Assembly (NCBI GenBank): GCA_963204835.1
Contig: CAUJHJ010000035.1
Span: 1 to 56,683 of the forward strand
Direction of reading: 5' to 3'
DNA length: 56,683 nucleotides
Source: Pseudomonadota bacterium
GTDB lineage: Bacteria; Pseudomonadota; Gammaproteobacteria; Steroidobacterales; Steroidobacteraceae
Every line of letters begins with the position of its first letter. Position 1 is the stretch's first letter. The position numbers and the translations under genes are program-made. This document shows positions 39,134-48,583 of this stretch, one piece after another. The notes under the pieces were generated by a model. That model was not told the origin of the DNA. It worked only from the letters and a program-made list of their open reading frames with translations, and ran no database searches.

Positions 39134-39766
39134 ATGTCGCTTGCCAGCCGTTTCGCCGCCGTTGTCGCCCTTTCCGCCATCGTCTCGGGGACCGCGGGGC
39201 CCGCACGCGCGGACGGCAACGTGGCGCGCGGCAAGGACCTCGCCTACACCTGCCTCGGCTGCCATGGGGTCAAGGACTACAAGAACGTCTACCCGACCTA
39301 CAGCGTGCCGAAGCTCGCCGGCCAGAGCCCGGCCTACATCACCGCGGCCCTGCTCGGCTACCGCTCGGGCGATCGCTCGCACGGCACCATGCACGCGCAC
39401 GCGGCCTCGCTCAGCGACCAGGACATCGCAGACGTGGCTGCCTACCTCGGCGCCGAGCCGCTCAAGGCGAGCGGCAAGCCGCCCGCCGCAAGCGCGCCCG
39501 AAGCGGTGCAGGTCTGCGTTGCCTGCCACGGTGGCGACGGGGTGGCCGTGCTGCCCGATTACCCGAGCCTCGCTGGCCAGCACGCCGATTACCTCGCGCG
39601 CGCCCTCGAGGAATACAAGAAGGGCGCCCGCAAGAATCCGATCATGGCGGGTTTCGTCGCGACGCTGAGCGAGGCCGACATCGAGGCGCTGGCCGACTAC
39701 TTCAGCCGCCAGTCGCCGGGCCTCGAGACGGTCGCGAGGCGCACGTCGCGCTTCAGCGCGCGCTGA
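39134..39766 (+). CDS. Dihaem c-type cytochrome (cytochrome c4-like)
   Basis: 210 residues. Signal peptide ending GPARA, then two class I cytochrome c domains with CLGCH (40-44) and CVACH (128-132); Met near 86 and near 171 (NPIMAGF) are likely axial ligands. This is the cytochrome c4 layout, a periplasmic electron carrier to terminal oxidases. The start at 39134 was chosen for its signal peptide; in-frame ATG at 39074 lacks one. A TAACAT hexamer lies near 39098. The last bases overlap the convergent S9 peptidase gene by 14. Confidence 0.9.
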   Translation: MSLASRFAAVVALSAIVSGTAGPARADGNVARGKDLAYTCLGCHGVKDYKNVYPTYSVPKLAGQSPAYITAALLGYRSGDRSHGTMHAHAASLSDQDIADVAAYLGAEPLKASGKPPAASAPEAVQVCVACHGGDGVAVLPDYPSLAGQHADYLARALEEYKKGARKNPIMAGFVATLSEADIEALADYFSRQSPGLETVARRTSRFSAR

Positions 39767-41576
39767 GCCGCTCGAGAAAAGCCGCGGCCGTGGTCATCCA
39801 TGCGTCGCGGCCCGGCTTGCGCCGCAGGACATGGCCTTCGTCCTTCACGGCGAGATACCACACCTCGGCACCGTTGCCGCGCGCGCTCGCCACGAGCTGC
39901 TCCGCTTCGTAGACCGGCGCCAGCGTGTCCCGCGTGCCGTGCACCACGAGCAGCGGCTTGCGCAACGCGCGGGCGTTCGGGATGCGGGCCCAGGACGCGA
40001 CGCCCGCAAGGTCGATGCCGCCGATCACGCGATCCCCGTACTGCGCCATCGAGCCGAGCGCAACCTGCGCGCCCTGCGACTCGCCCATCAGCACGACCCG
40101 CGTGCGATCGAGGTCGCGCTGCACGCCGATCCACACGAGCAGCGAACCGATGTCGCGGATCGCGTCCTCGCGGCGGGTATCGTCGAGCGTGGCGAACGTC
40201 TCGCCGTAGCCTGGGGCGCCACGCACGTTCGGCACCACCACGGCATAGCCGAGCACGTTCACCGCGATCTGCGTGAAGGCGTCGAACAGCGGGCGGGCCT
40301 GCTCGCCGCGGCCGCTTGCGATGCGTACCAGCACCGGATGCGGGCCCGGCGTGCGCGGGCGATAGACCCAGGCGGGCAGGGTGCGCGTGCTGCCGCCCAC
40401 GCGATCCCAGGTCGGAAAGCCGATGAGTTCGGGCGCCACGAACGCCGCCGGATCGACCGGTCCCGGCTCGCTGCGCGTCCAGCGCGTGAGCGCGTTAGTG
40501 GCCGGCTCGTACACGTAGGCGTCAGGCGCCTGGGTCGCGCCTTCCGCAGTCAACGCGAGGCGCCTGCCGGCACGATCGAAGGCGAGGTCTGAGATGCGGC
40601 CCTGCGGCAGGCCGGCCGGCACGATCTCGCTGCCAGCGACCTGGTCCCGTACCGAAAGGCGGCTCGCGCCGGCGACATTGGCGACGCTTGCCACGTAGCG
40701 CCCGTCCGGCGAGACCGCGAATTCCTCGATGTCCCAGGGCGTCGCGGCCGTCAGGCTGCGCCGCGTGTTCGCCACCGGGTCGAGGTAATGGAGTTGCGCG
40801 AAGTCCCCCTCGATCCGCGCGACGAGATAAATGCCGCGGCCGTCCGGCGCGAAGCGCGCGACGCGCACGCGACCCAAGGGCGCATCGGTCGCGACCTGCG
40901 TGATGCCGCCCGTCGCGGCATCGGCCAGCCACAGTTCGCCCGGCTGCGACCCCGCCTCGTTCGCGAGCAGCAACCGCGCACCGTCGGGCGACCAGTCGAG
41001 CGGCCGCCAGCTTTTCGCACCCGCCGCCACGAGCAATCGCGCCTGCGGGATGCCGCCCGGTTCGAGGGCGACGACATCCCGGTGCAGGCCGTCGGCGGCG
41101 TCGCCCGGCAGCGCGACGTACCTGCCGTCGGGTGACCAGGCAAATGACTGCATGCGCAGGGCCGGGCCCGCCATGCGCACGATGGCGCGATCCGCGAAGC
41201 GATAGGCCTGCCACTGCGTCGAGGCGTCTGAACCGGCGGTCGCGAACACCGCGCCGGCCGCACCGGGCGCGGACGAGGCCGTGGCCGCGAGAACCTGCGG
41301 GCCGTAGGTGAGCTGCTCGCGGGCAGCGAGCGCCGCCGCGACGCGATGCAACTGATCGGTTTCCCCGAAGCGCGTCGTCACGAGCATCGAGCCGTCGGGG
41401 AGCCAGCCGGCGAAACTCGCCGATCGTGCCTGCAGCCAGGGCGACACACGCTCGGAGAGCGCCACCGGGACCGGCGGTACGCCGTCGAGCACGAAGTTGC
41501 CGCGCTCCTCGCGGGCCGCCTGCGCGGGCAGCGCGATGAGGGCGGCGAGAACCAAGGCCGGATATGATCGTCGCAT
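39753..41576 (-). CDS. S9 family peptidase (prolyl oligopeptidase-like), exported
   Basis: 607 residues. Signal peptide MRRSYPALVLAALIALPAQA. Residues about 50-340 form a beta-propeller with TolB-like repeats (SPDGRYVA, WSPDGARLLL, FAPDGRGIYLV). Residues about 380-605 form the alpha/beta hydrolase with nucleophile motif GESQG, Asp in HGTRDTLAPV and His in KDEGHVL. The family usually has GGSYGG at the nucleophile, so GESQGA is a variant. It should cleave short peptides outside the cytoplasm. Start fixed by the signal peptide; the in-frame extension to 43469 is antisense shadow. Confidence 0.88.
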   Translation of the reverse strand: MRRSYPALVLAALIALPAQAAREERGNFVLDGVPPVPVALSERVSPWLQARSASFAGWLPDGSMLVTTRFGETDQLHRVAAALAAREQLTYGPQVLAATASSAPGAAGAVFATAGSDASTQWQAYRFADRAIVRMAGPALRMQSFAWSPDGRYVALPGDAADGLHRDVVALEPGGIPQARLLVAAGAKSWRPLDWSPDGARLLLANEAGSQPGELWLADAATGGITQVATDAPLGRVRVARFAPDGRGIYLVARIEGDFAQLHYLDPVANTRRSLTAATPWDIEEFAVSPDGRYVASVANVAGASRLSVRDQVAGSEIVPAGLPQGRISDLAFDRAGRRLALTAEGATQAPDAYVYEPATNALTRWTRSEPGPVDPAAFVAPELIGFPTWDRVGGSTRTLPAWVYRPRTPGPHPVLVRIASGRGEQARPLFDAFTQIAVNVLGYAVVVPNVRGAPGYGETFATLDDTRREDAIRDIGSLLVWIGVQRDLDRTRVVLMGESQGAQVALGSMAQYGDRVIGGIDLAGVASWARIPNARALRKPLLVVHGTRDTLAPVYEAEQLVASARGNGAEVWYLAVKDEGHVLRRKPGRDAWMTTAAAFLERLSAR

Positions 41577-41594
41577 CCGGATATGGTGACACAC

Positions 41595-42383
41595 ATGACT
41601 GCAGCCCCGTCGCTGCGCCGCGGCTTCCTCGGCGCCCTGTTGGCCCTGCTCACACTGGCCAGCGGCGCCGCGCCTGCCGCGCCCGCGGATCTCGTGCTGG
41701 TCGTCGGTGCCACGGGGCGCACCGGCATCGAGGCGGTCGGGCAACTCGTCGCAAAAGGCTATCGCGTGCGCGCCTTCGCGCGCAGCGCCGAGAAGGCGCG
41801 CGCGAGCCTGCCCGCCAGCGTCGAGGTGGCGGTTGGCGACGTGCGCGATCCGGCAACCGTCGCGCCTGCGATGCAGGGCGTGCGCTACGTAATCTCGGCG
41901 ATCGGCGGCGGTGCGCGCAACGCCGCGATCGGCAACGGCCCGGCGGACGTCGATCGTGACGGCAACATCCATCTCATCGACGCCGCCCGGCGCGCCGGCG
42001 TGGCGCACTTCGTGCTCGTGTCCTCCGGCGGCATCGAACAGGCCGACACCTACCCTGCGGAATTCATGCGGCCGGTGCTCGCGGCGAAGCGCGACAGCGA
42101 GAATCACCTGCGATCGAGCGGCCTCGCCTACACGATCGTGCGGCCCGGCGGCCTCGGCGGTGAGCCACGGGCGCAATCGCGCATCGTGCTGCGGCAGGAG
42201 CCCGGCGCGCCCTTCGGCCGCATCACCCGCGCCGAAGTCGCGCAGGTCTGCATTGCGGCGCTCGGCAGCGCGGCGGCCCGCGGCAAGACCTTCGAGGTGC
42301 TGACCGGGGATGGCGAGGCCGTGACCGACTTCGAGCCGCTGTTTGCGGCGATGCAGGCCGACCCGCCGCCGGGCGCGAAATAG
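41595..42383 (+). CDS. NAD(P)-binding Rossmann protein with Tat-like signal
   Basis: 262 residues. Atypical short-chain reductase fold: VVGATGRTGIEAVGQLV near the front, VEVAVGDVRD, YVISAIGGGARN and VRPGGLGG, like NmrA/BVR-B/SOR proteins. Unusually, the N-terminus (MTAAPSLRRGFLGALLALLT) has a twin-arginine RRxFL motif, a hydrophobic core and an APA cleavage site, so the protein may be exported folded. The start at 41595 follows TATGGT by 7 bases; ATG at 41583 is possible. The MBL hydrolase gene starts 6 bases after its stop. Confidence 0.78.
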   Translation: MTAAPSLRRGFLGALLALLTLASGAAPAAPADLVLVVGATGRTGIEAVGQLVAKGYRVRAFARSAEKARASLPASVEVAVGDVRDPATVAPAMQGVRYVISAIGGGARNAAIGNGPADVDRDGNIHLIDAARRAGVAHFVLVSSGGIEQADTYPAEFMRPVLAAKRDSENHLRSSGLAYTIVRPGGLGGEPRAQSRIVLRQEPGAPFGRITRAEVAQVCIAALGSAAARGKTFEVLTGDGEAVTDFEPLFAAMQADPPPGAK

Positions 42384-42389
42384 CAGGCC

Positions 42390-43322
42390 ATGCGCGGGCC
42401 GGACGACATCACGGCGATCGACGCGGGCTACGTGCGCCCGCGGATGGCCGCGATCCACGTGATCGGCCACCGTGGGCGCGCGGCGCTCGTCGACACGGGC
42501 ACCGCGCACTCGGTGCCGCGCACGCTGGCCGCGCTCGCCGATCTCGGCTACGCGCCGGGCGACGTCGACTACGTGGTCCTGACCCATGTGCACCTCGATC
42601 ACGCGGGCGGCGCGGGCGCCTTCATGCGCGCGCTGCCCAACGCCACGCTGGTCGTGCATCCGCGTGGTGCGCCGCACATGATCGATCCCGCGAAGCTCGT
42701 CGCGGCGTCGATCGCCGTCTACGGCGAGCCGCTCTATCACGAGCTGTACGGCGAGATCCCGCCGATCGACGCCGCGCGCGTGCGCACCACGCAGGAGGGC
42801 GAGCGGCTCTCGCTCGCCGGGCGCATGCTCGAGTTCTGGTTCACGCCCGGCCACGCGCTGCATCACCAGGCGATCGTCGACCACGCCTCGCGCACGATCT
42901 TCACCGGCGACACCTTCGGGCTCTCGTATCGCGAATTCGACACGGCGCGCGGCCCCTTCATCTTCCCGACCACGACGCCGACACAGTTCGACCCGGGACA
43001 GCTCGAGGCCTCGGTCGTACGCATCGCGGCCTACCGGCCGCGCGCCGTGCACCTGACGCATTACGCGCGTGTCGGCGACGTCGCGCGGCTGGCCGACGAC
43101 ATGACGACGCAGGTACGCGCCTTTGCCGCCATGGCGCGGCGCCATGCCACGGCGGCCGACGGCAGGGCGCGCATCCACGCCGATATGCGCGCGCTGCTGC
43201 GCGAGCGCTGCCTCGCCCACGGCTGCACGATGGACGAGGCGCAGTTCGACGCGCTGGTCGCCGCCGACCTCGAGCTCAACACCGACGGCCTGCTCGCCTG
43301 GCTCGCGCGCGGCTCGCGCTAG
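42390..43322 (+). CDS. MBL-fold metallo-hydrolase
   Basis: 310 residues, no signal peptide. Metal motif THVHLDH (H66, H68, D70, H71), later a His in FTPGHALHH and Asp in FTGDTFG. This is a glyoxalase II/lactonase-type fold, and the long C-terminal helical part after residue 235 resembles hydrolases of unknown role. Substrate unknown. Its TAG stop is part of the TAGAAT hexamer in front of acuI. Confidence 0.82.
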   Translation: MRGPDDITAIDAGYVRPRMAAIHVIGHRGRAALVDTGTAHSVPRTLAALADLGYAPGDVDYVVLTHVHLDHAGGAGAFMRALPNATLVVHPRGAPHMIDPAKLVAASIAVYGEPLYHELYGEIPPIDAARVRTTQEGERLSLAGRMLEFWFTPGHALHHQAIVDHASRTIFTGDTFGLSYREFDTARGPFIFPTTTPTQFDPGQLEASVVRIAAYRPRAVHLTHYARVGDVARLADDMTTQVRAFAAMARRHATAADGRARIHADMRALLRERCLAHGCTMDEAQFDALVAADLELNTDGLLAWLARGSR

Positions 43323-43325
43323 AAT
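43320..43325 (+). promoter_or_regulatory. -10-like TAGAAT 7 bases before the acuI ATG
   Basis: TAGAAT (43320-43325) includes the stop codon of the MBL gene and leaves 7 bases to the ATG at 43333, fitting a leaderless acuI transcript. Confidence 0.45.
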
Positions 43326-43332
43326 CGTGCCC

Positions 43333-44331
43333 ATGAACCAGCGCGGGACGTTCAGGGCGTACCGGATCCACGAAGAGAACCGCAAGGTGGCGGCGCGCTT
43401 CGAGGACCTGACCCTCGACGACCTGTCGGCGGGCGAGGTCGTGATCCGGGTCTCGCACTCGGGCATCAATTACAAGGACGCCCTCGCCGCGACCGGCGCA
43501 GGACGCATCCTGCGCCGCTACCCGCTGGTCGGCGGCATCGACCTTGCGGGCGTGGTGGAGTCCTCGACCGACGCGCGCTACGCGGCGGGCGACGCGGTGC
43601 TCGTCACCGGTTGCGGCCTGTCCGAGACCGTCGACGGCGGCTACAGCGAGATCGCGCGCGTGAAGGGCGATGCGCTGATCCCGATGCCACCGGGCCTCGA
43701 TGCCATGGCGGCGATGACGCTCGGCACCGCGGGCTTCACCGCAGCGTTGGCTATCCACCGCATGGAGCACAACGGCCTCGCGCCGGGCAAAGGGCCGGTG
43801 GTCGTCACCGGCGCGACCGGCGGAGTGGGCAGCCTCGCCATCGACATGCTCGCGCAGCGCGGCTACGAAGTCGTCGCCGTAAGCGGCAAGGCGCAGCAAG
43901 CGGCCTACCTGCGCGAGCTCGGCGCCGCGCAGGTGCTCGCCCGGCAGGAGATCGACTACGGCTCGAAGCCACTCGAGGCCGAGCGCTTCGCGGGGGCGAT
44001 CGACAACGTGGGCGGGGAGATGCTCACCTGGCTCACCCGCACGGTGGGGTACTGGGGCAGCATCGCGAGCGTCGGCCTCGCCGGCAGCCCCAAGCTCGAG
44101 ACGACCGTCATGCCCTTCATCCTGCGCGGCGTGAACCTGCTCGGCATCAATTCCTCGGCGACTCCGCGCGGGCCCCGGCTCGAGGTCTGGAAGCGCATCG
44201 GCAGCGACCTTGCGCCCCGGCACCTCGACCGCATCCGGTCGCGGATCATCCGCTTCGAGGAACTGCCGGGCGCCTTCGGTGCCCTGCTCGAGGGCGGGGT
44301 GGCCGGCCGGACGGTCGTTGCGATCCGCTGA
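43333..44331 (+). CDS. acuI: Acrylyl-CoA reductase family oxidoreductase (YhdH/AcuI)
   Basis: 332 residues, zinc-free medium-chain dehydrogenase/reductase. Signatures: VSHSGINYKDALAATGAGRILRRYPLVGGIDLAG, the NADPH motif VTGATGGVGSLAIDML, and AIDNVGGEMLTWLTRTV. AcuI reduces acrylyl-CoA to propionyl-CoA with NADPH. Its place directly before prpB-prpC-prpD supports that role, since it would feed propionyl-CoA into the methylcitrate cycle. It has its own -10-like hexamer. Confidence 0.88.
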   Translation: MNQRGTFRAYRIHEENRKVAARFEDLTLDDLSAGEVVIRVSHSGINYKDALAATGAGRILRRYPLVGGIDLAGVVESSTDARYAAGDAVLVTGCGLSETVDGGYSEIARVKGDALIPMPPGLDAMAAMTLGTAGFTAALAIHRMEHNGLAPGKGPVVVTGATGGVGSLAIDMLAQRGYEVVAVSGKAQQAAYLRELGAAQVLARQEIDYGSKPLEAERFAGAIDNVGGEMLTWLTRTVGYWGSIASVGLAGSPKLETTVMPFILRGVNLLGINSSATPRGPRLEVWKRIGSDLAPRHLDRIRSRIIRFEELPGAFGALLEGGVAGRTVVAIR

Positions 44332-44346
44332 CGCGGCCCGTTCCGC

Positions 44347-44352
44347 TACAAT
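44347..44352 (+). promoter_or_regulatory. -10-like TACAAT 6 bases before the prpB ATG
   Basis: TACAAT at 44347-44352 leaves 6 bases to the ATG at 44359. It would drive a prpB-prpC(-prpD) transcript with virtually no leader. Confidence 0.45.
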
Positions 44353-44358
44353 TTCGCC

Positions 44359-45252
44359 ATGCTCACCGCCACCTCTGCCGGCGCGCGCCTGCGTGCCGCG
44401 GTCGATGCCGAACGTCCCCTGCAGGTCGTAGGGGCCGTGAATGCCTATTCCGCCCTGCTCGCCGCGCGCTCGGGCTTTCGCGCCATCTACCTGTCGGGCG
44501 CCGGCGTGGCGAACGCCTCTTTCGGCCTGCCCGACCTCGGCATCACCTCGCTCAACGACGTCTGCGAGGACGTGCGCCGCATCTGCGCGGCCACCGACCT
44601 GCCGCTGCTGGTCGATGCGGATACCGGCTGGGGCGCGGCCTTCAACATCGCGCGCACGAGCCGCGACCTCATCCGTTCGGGCGCGGCGGGCATGCACCTC
44701 GAAGACCAGGTGCAGGCGAAGCGCTGCGGCCACCGCCCCGGCAAGGCGCTGGTGTCGGCTGCGGAAATGGCCGACCGGCTGAAGGCCGCGGTCGACGGAC
44801 GCACCGATCCCGGGTTCGTGGTCATGGCCCGCACCGACGCCCACGCCGTCGAGGGCCAGGCCGCGGCGGTCGAACGGGCGCTGCGCTACGTGGAGGCGGG
44901 CGCCGACATGATCTTCGCCGAGGCGCTCGCCACGCTCGAGGAATACCGGCAGTTCACGAGCGTGGTGAAGGTGCCGGTGCTCGCGAATATCACCGAGTTC
45001 GGCAAGACGCCGCTGTTCACGACGGAGGAGCTCGCCGGCGCGGGCGTGCGCCTCGTGCTCTATCCGTTGTCGGCCTTTCGCGCGATGAGCCGGGCGGCGC
45101 TCGGCGTCTACGGCGCGATCCGTCGCGACGGTACGCAGAGGGCGGTCGTCGACACGATGCAGACGCGCGCCGAGCTGTACGACGTGCTCGGCTACCACGA
45201 GTACGAACGGAAGATCGACGCACTCTTCGGTCAGGAGAAGGGCAATGAATGA
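44359..45252 (+). CDS. prpB: Methylisocitrate lyase
   Basis: 297 residues. It splits 2-methylisocitrate into pyruvate and succinate, last step of the methylcitrate cycle. The active-site loop KRCGHRPGK (C123) and the metal-site VDADTGWG are present, with [13 protein letters not shown] typical of PrpB rather than isocitrate lyase. Its 3' end overlaps prpC by 8 bases. Confidence 0.95.
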   Translation: MLTATSAGARLRAAVDAERPLQVVGAVNAYSALLAARSGFRAIYLSGAGVANASFGLPDLGITSLNDVCEDVRRICAATDLPLLVDADTGWGAAFNIARTSRDLIRSGAAGMHLEDQVQAKRCGHRPGKALVSAAEMADRLKAAVDGRTDPGFVVMARTDAHAVEGQAAAVERALRYVEAGADMIFAEALATLEEYRQFTSVVKVPVLANITEFGKTPLFTTEELAGAGVRLVLYPLSAFRAMSRAALGVYGAIRRDGTQRAVVDTMQTRAELYDVLGYHEYERKIDALFGQEKGNE

Positions 45253-46402
45253 TCCCGTGGCGGCGCAGGGGCCGAAGCCGAAGAAGTCCGTTGCACTGTC
45301 CGGCGTGACCGCGGGCAATACCGCGCTGTGCACGGTCGGACGCACGGGCAACGACCTCGCCTACCGCGGCTACGACATCCTCGAGATCGCCGAGGCCTGC
45401 GAGTTCGAGGAAATCGCGCACCTCCTGATCCACGAAAAGCTGCCGAACAGGGCGGAACTCGCGGCCTACAAGCAGAAGCTCCAGGGCCTGCGCAGCCTGC
45501 CGACGGTGGTTCGCACGACGCTTGAAGCCCTGCCCGCGTCGAGCCACCCGATGGACGTGCTGCGCACCGGGGTGTCGGCCCTCGGCTGCGCGATGCCCGA
45601 GAAGGACGATCATTCGGCCGCCGGCGCCCGCGATATCGCCGACCAGCTGCTCGCCTCGCTCGGCTCGATGCTTTGCTACTGGTACCATTACAGCCATTCC
45701 GGCCATCGCGTGCACGTCGAGACGCAGGACGACTCGATCGGCGGCCACTTCCTGCACCTCCTGCACCGCAAGGCGCCGCCCGCCGAGTGGGTGCGCGCGA
45801 TGCACACCTCGTTCACGCTCTACGCGGAACACGAATTCAACGCCTCGACTTTCACCGCCCGCGTGATCGCCGGCACCGGCTCCGACATGCATTCCTGCGT
45901 GGCCGGGGCGATCGGCGCGTTGCGCGGCCCGAAGCACGGCGGCGCGAACGAAGTCGCCTTCGAGATCCAGCAGCGCTATGCGACTCCGGACGAGGCCGAG
46001 GCCGACATCCGCCGGCGCGTTGCGGCGAGGGAAGTCGTCATCGGCTTCGGCCACCCGGTCTACACCGTGGCCGACCCGCGCAACCAGGTCATCAAGGGCG
46101 TTGCGCGCCGGCTCGCGCAGTCGACGGGCAACACGAAGATGTACGACATCGCCGAGCGCCTCGAGCGCGTGATGTGGGACGCGAAGAAGATGTTCCCGAA
46201 CCTCGACTGGTTCAGCGCGGTGTCCTACAACCTGATGCAGGTGCCGACGGCCATGTTCACGCCGCTGTTCGTGATCGCGCGCACCACGGGATGGTCCGCC
46301 CACGTGATCGAGCAGCGCGCGGACGGCAAGATCATCCGCCCTGCCGCGAACTACACCGGGCCGGAAGACCGCGCCTTCGTGCCGCTCGACAGGCGGCCCT
46401 GA
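45245..46402 (+). CDS. prpC: 2-methylcitrate synthase
   Basis: 385 residues, type I short citrate-synthase family. It condenses propionyl-CoA with oxaloacetate. Visible: [16 protein letters not shown]-like N-terminal region, [38 protein letters not shown] with an active-site His, and [15 protein letters not shown] with the second His. The length and its place between prpB and prpD favour methylcitrate over citrate synthase. A 72-base gap without a recognised signal precedes prpD. Confidence 0.94.
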   Translation: MNDPVAAQGPKPKKSVALSGVTAGNTALCTVGRTGNDLAYRGYDILEIAEACEFEEIAHLLIHEKLPNRAELAAYKQKLQGLRSLPTVVRTTLEALPASSHPMDVLRTGVSALGCAMPEKDDHSAAGARDIADQLLASLGSMLCYWYHYSHSGHRVHVETQDDSIGGHFLHLLHRKAPPAEWVRAMHTSFTLYAEHEFNASTFTARVIAGTGSDMHSCVAGAIGALRGPKHGGANEVAFEIQQRYATPDEAEADIRRRVAAREVVIGFGHPVYTVADPRNQVIKGVARRLAQSTGNTKMYDIAERLERVMWDAKKMFPNLDWFSAVSYNLMQVPTAMFTPLFVIARTTGWSAHVIEQRADGKIIRPAANYTGPEDRAFVPLDRRP

Positions 46403-46474
46403 GGGCGCGCGCCGCCGCGCTGCCCGTACCCGCGAACCCGCCCCGCAATCAAGTCCACCGAGGCCACGCCGCCG

Positions 46475-47926
46475 ATGTCTTCCCACGACTACAAGTCCGC
46501 CAAGCGCCCCGACCCCGACCCGGTGATCGTCGACATCGCGAACTACGCGAAGGACCAGGCGATCGGCTCGCAGCTCGCCTACGACACCGCGCGCCATTGC
46601 CTGATGGACACGCTCGCCTGCGGCTTCCAGGCGCTGCAGTACCCCGCGTGCACCCGGATGATGGGTCCCGTGGTGCCGGGCGCGACGATGCCGGGCGGCG
46701 CGCGCGTGCCGGGCACGAGCTACGAGCTCGATCCGGTGCAGGCCGCGTTCAACATCGGCACGATGATCCGCTGGCTCGACTTCAACGACACGTGGCTCGC
46801 GGCGGAGTGGGGCCATCCGTCCGACAACCTCGGCGGCATCCTCGCGGTCGCGGACTACCTCTCGCGCAAGGCGATCATGGAAGGCGGCAGGCCGCTCACC
46901 GTGCGCGACGTGCTGACGGGCATGGTGAAGGCGCACGAGGTGCAGGGCATCCTCGCGCTCGAGAACAGCTTCAACCGCGTCGGCCTCGACCACGTGCTGC
47001 TGGTGCGCGTCGCCTCGACGGCGGTCGTGACCGCGATGCTCGGCGGCACCCGCGAGCAGGTCATGAACGCCGTCAGCAATGCGTGGATCGACGGCGGCGC
47101 GCTGCGCACCTACCGGCACGCGCCCAACACCGGCTCGCGCAAGAGCTGGGCGGCGGGTGACGCCACGAGCCGCGCCGTGCGACACGCGCTCATCGCGCTG
47201 GGCGGCGAGATGGGCTATCCGTCGGCGCTGTCGGCGAAGACCTGGGGATTCCAGGACGTGCTGTTCAAGGGCAAGCCGGTCACGATCGCGCAGCCGCTCG
47301 GCAGCTACGTGATGGAGAACGTGCTGTTCAAGATCAGCTTCCCTGCCGAGTTCCATGCGCAGACCGCGGTCGAGTGCGCGATGCAGCTGCACCCGCAGGT
47401 GAAGGCGAAGATCGACTCGATCGAGAGGATCGTGATCGAGACGCAGGAGCCGGGCGTGCGCATCATCGACAAGACGGGGCCGCTCGCGAACCCGGCCGAC
47501 CGCGACCATTGCATCCAGTACATGGTGGCGGTCCCGCTGCTGTTCGGCCGCCTGACCGCGGCGGACTACGAAGACACGATCGCGAACGACCCGCGCGTCG
47601 ATGCGCTGCGCGCGAAGATGCAGGTGAAGGAGAACGAGACCTTCACGAAGGAATACTACGAGCGCGACAAGCGCTACATCGGCAACGCGGTGCAGGTGTT
47701 CTTCAAGGACGGCAGCTCGACGCCGCGCGTCGCGGTCGATTTCCCGATCGGGCACCGCAAGCGCCGCGAGGAGGGTATCCCGGTGCTGGTGAAGAAGTTC
47801 GAGGCGTCGGTGGCGGCGCATTTTTCCGCGAAGCAGGCCGCGGCGATCACGTCGCTCTTTGCCGATGCGGCGCGGCTCGATGCGATGCCGGTGCAGGATT
47901 TCGTCGCGGCGATGGTCAAGAACTGA
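46475..47926 (+). CDS. prpD: 2-methylcitrate dehydratase (MmgE/PrpD family)
   Basis: 483 residues, full length. It dehydrates 2-methylcitrate to 2-methyl-cis-aconitate without an iron-sulfur cluster. Family stretches: [77 protein letters not shown]. No acnD, prpF or prpR gene is in the window, so rehydration is likely done by a general aconitase. Confidence 0.95.
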   Translation: MSSHDYKSAKRPDPDPVIVDIANYAKDQAIGSQLAYDTARHCLMDTLACGFQALQYPACTRMMGPVVPGATMPGGARVPGTSYELDPVQAAFNIGTMIRWLDFNDTWLAAEWGHPSDNLGGILAVADYLSRKAIMEGGRPLTVRDVLTGMVKAHEVQGILALENSFNRVGLDHVLLVRVASTAVVTAMLGGTREQVMNAVSNAWIDGGALRTYRHAPNTGSRKSWAAGDATSRAVRHALIALGGEMGYPSALSAKTWGFQDVLFKGKPVTIAQPLGSYVMENVLFKISFPAEFHAQTAVECAMQLHPQVKAKIDSIERIVIETQEPGVRIIDKTGPLANPADRDHCIQYMVAVPLLFGRLTAADYEDTIANDPRVDALRAKMQVKENETFTKEYYERDKRYIGNAVQVFFKDGSSTPRVAVDFPIGHRKRREEGIPVLVKKFEASVAAHFSAKQAAAITSLFADAARLDAMPVQDFVAAMVKN

Positions 47927-47929
47927 GGC

Positions 47930-48574
47930 GTGGCCGGCGACGCGGCCAACGCGGAGCGCGCGCGCCTGATCGAAGGCGCGGGCGCGCTCGGCGTGCCGCT
48001 CGGCGAGGCGCAGGCGTCGCTGCTGCTGCGGCTGCTCGATGAACTGACCCGCTGGAACAAGGCCTACAACCTCACCTCGATCGACGACCGGGCCGGGATG
48101 CTGACGCACCACCTGCTCGACAGCCTCGCGGTGGCGCCGCAGCTCTCCGGCGCGACGGTGGCCGATGTCGGCACCGGCGCGGGCTTTCCCGGGCTGCCGC
48201 TGGCGATCGTCGATCCCGCGCGGCGCTACACGCTGATCGATTCCAACAACAAGAAGGTCCGCTTCGTCGGCCATGCCGCGCGTACGCTCGGCCTTGCGAA
48301 CGTCGAGCCGCTGCACGCGCGGGTCGAGGACCTTTCGCCCGCCGTGTCCTTCGACACCGTGGTGGCGCGCGCGTTTGCGCCATTGCCGCGGCTCCTTGCG
48401 CTGGTGCGCCCGCTGTGCGGGCCGCAGACACGGGTGCTCGCCATGAAGGGCGCGCGCCTCGACGAGGAGTTGCCGGGCATCGGCGCCGACTGGCGCCTCG
48501 ATGCCGTCGTTCCCCTGCATGTTCCGAGGCTCGAGGCGAGCCGGTCGCTGGCCATCCTGCGCCTTTCGGCGTAA
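47930..48574 (+). CDS. rsmG: 16S rRNA (guanine-527 N7)-methyltransferase RsmG
   Basis: 214 residues. It methylates G527 of 16S rRNA. Signatures: LLDELTRWNKAYNLTSI, HHLLDSLAV, VADVGTGAGFPGLPLAI (SAM motif I), LIDSNNKKVRF and VVARAFAPL. The GTG start is 3 bases after the prpD stop, with only GAGG close to it, so the start is less certain than the gene. The usual upstream partner mnmG is absent; the prp genes take its place. Confidence 0.92.
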   Translation: MAGDAANAERARLIEGAGALGVPLGEAQASLLLRLLDELTRWNKAYNLTSIDDRAGMLTHHLLDSLAVAPQLSGATVADVGTGAGFPGLPLAIVDPARRYTLIDSNNKKVRFVGHAARTLGLANVEPLHARVEDLSPAVSFDTVVARAFAPLPRLLALVRPLCGPQTRVLAMKGARLDEELPGIGADWRLDAVVPLHVPRLEASRSLAILRLSA

Positions 48575-48583
48575 GAGGGGCCC

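Noticed and set aside
41577-43469. 5' extension of the S9 peptidase frame to a 1238-residue protein
   Set aside because: The extension is antisense to the Rossmann and MBL genes, and the signal peptide at 41576 marks the real start.
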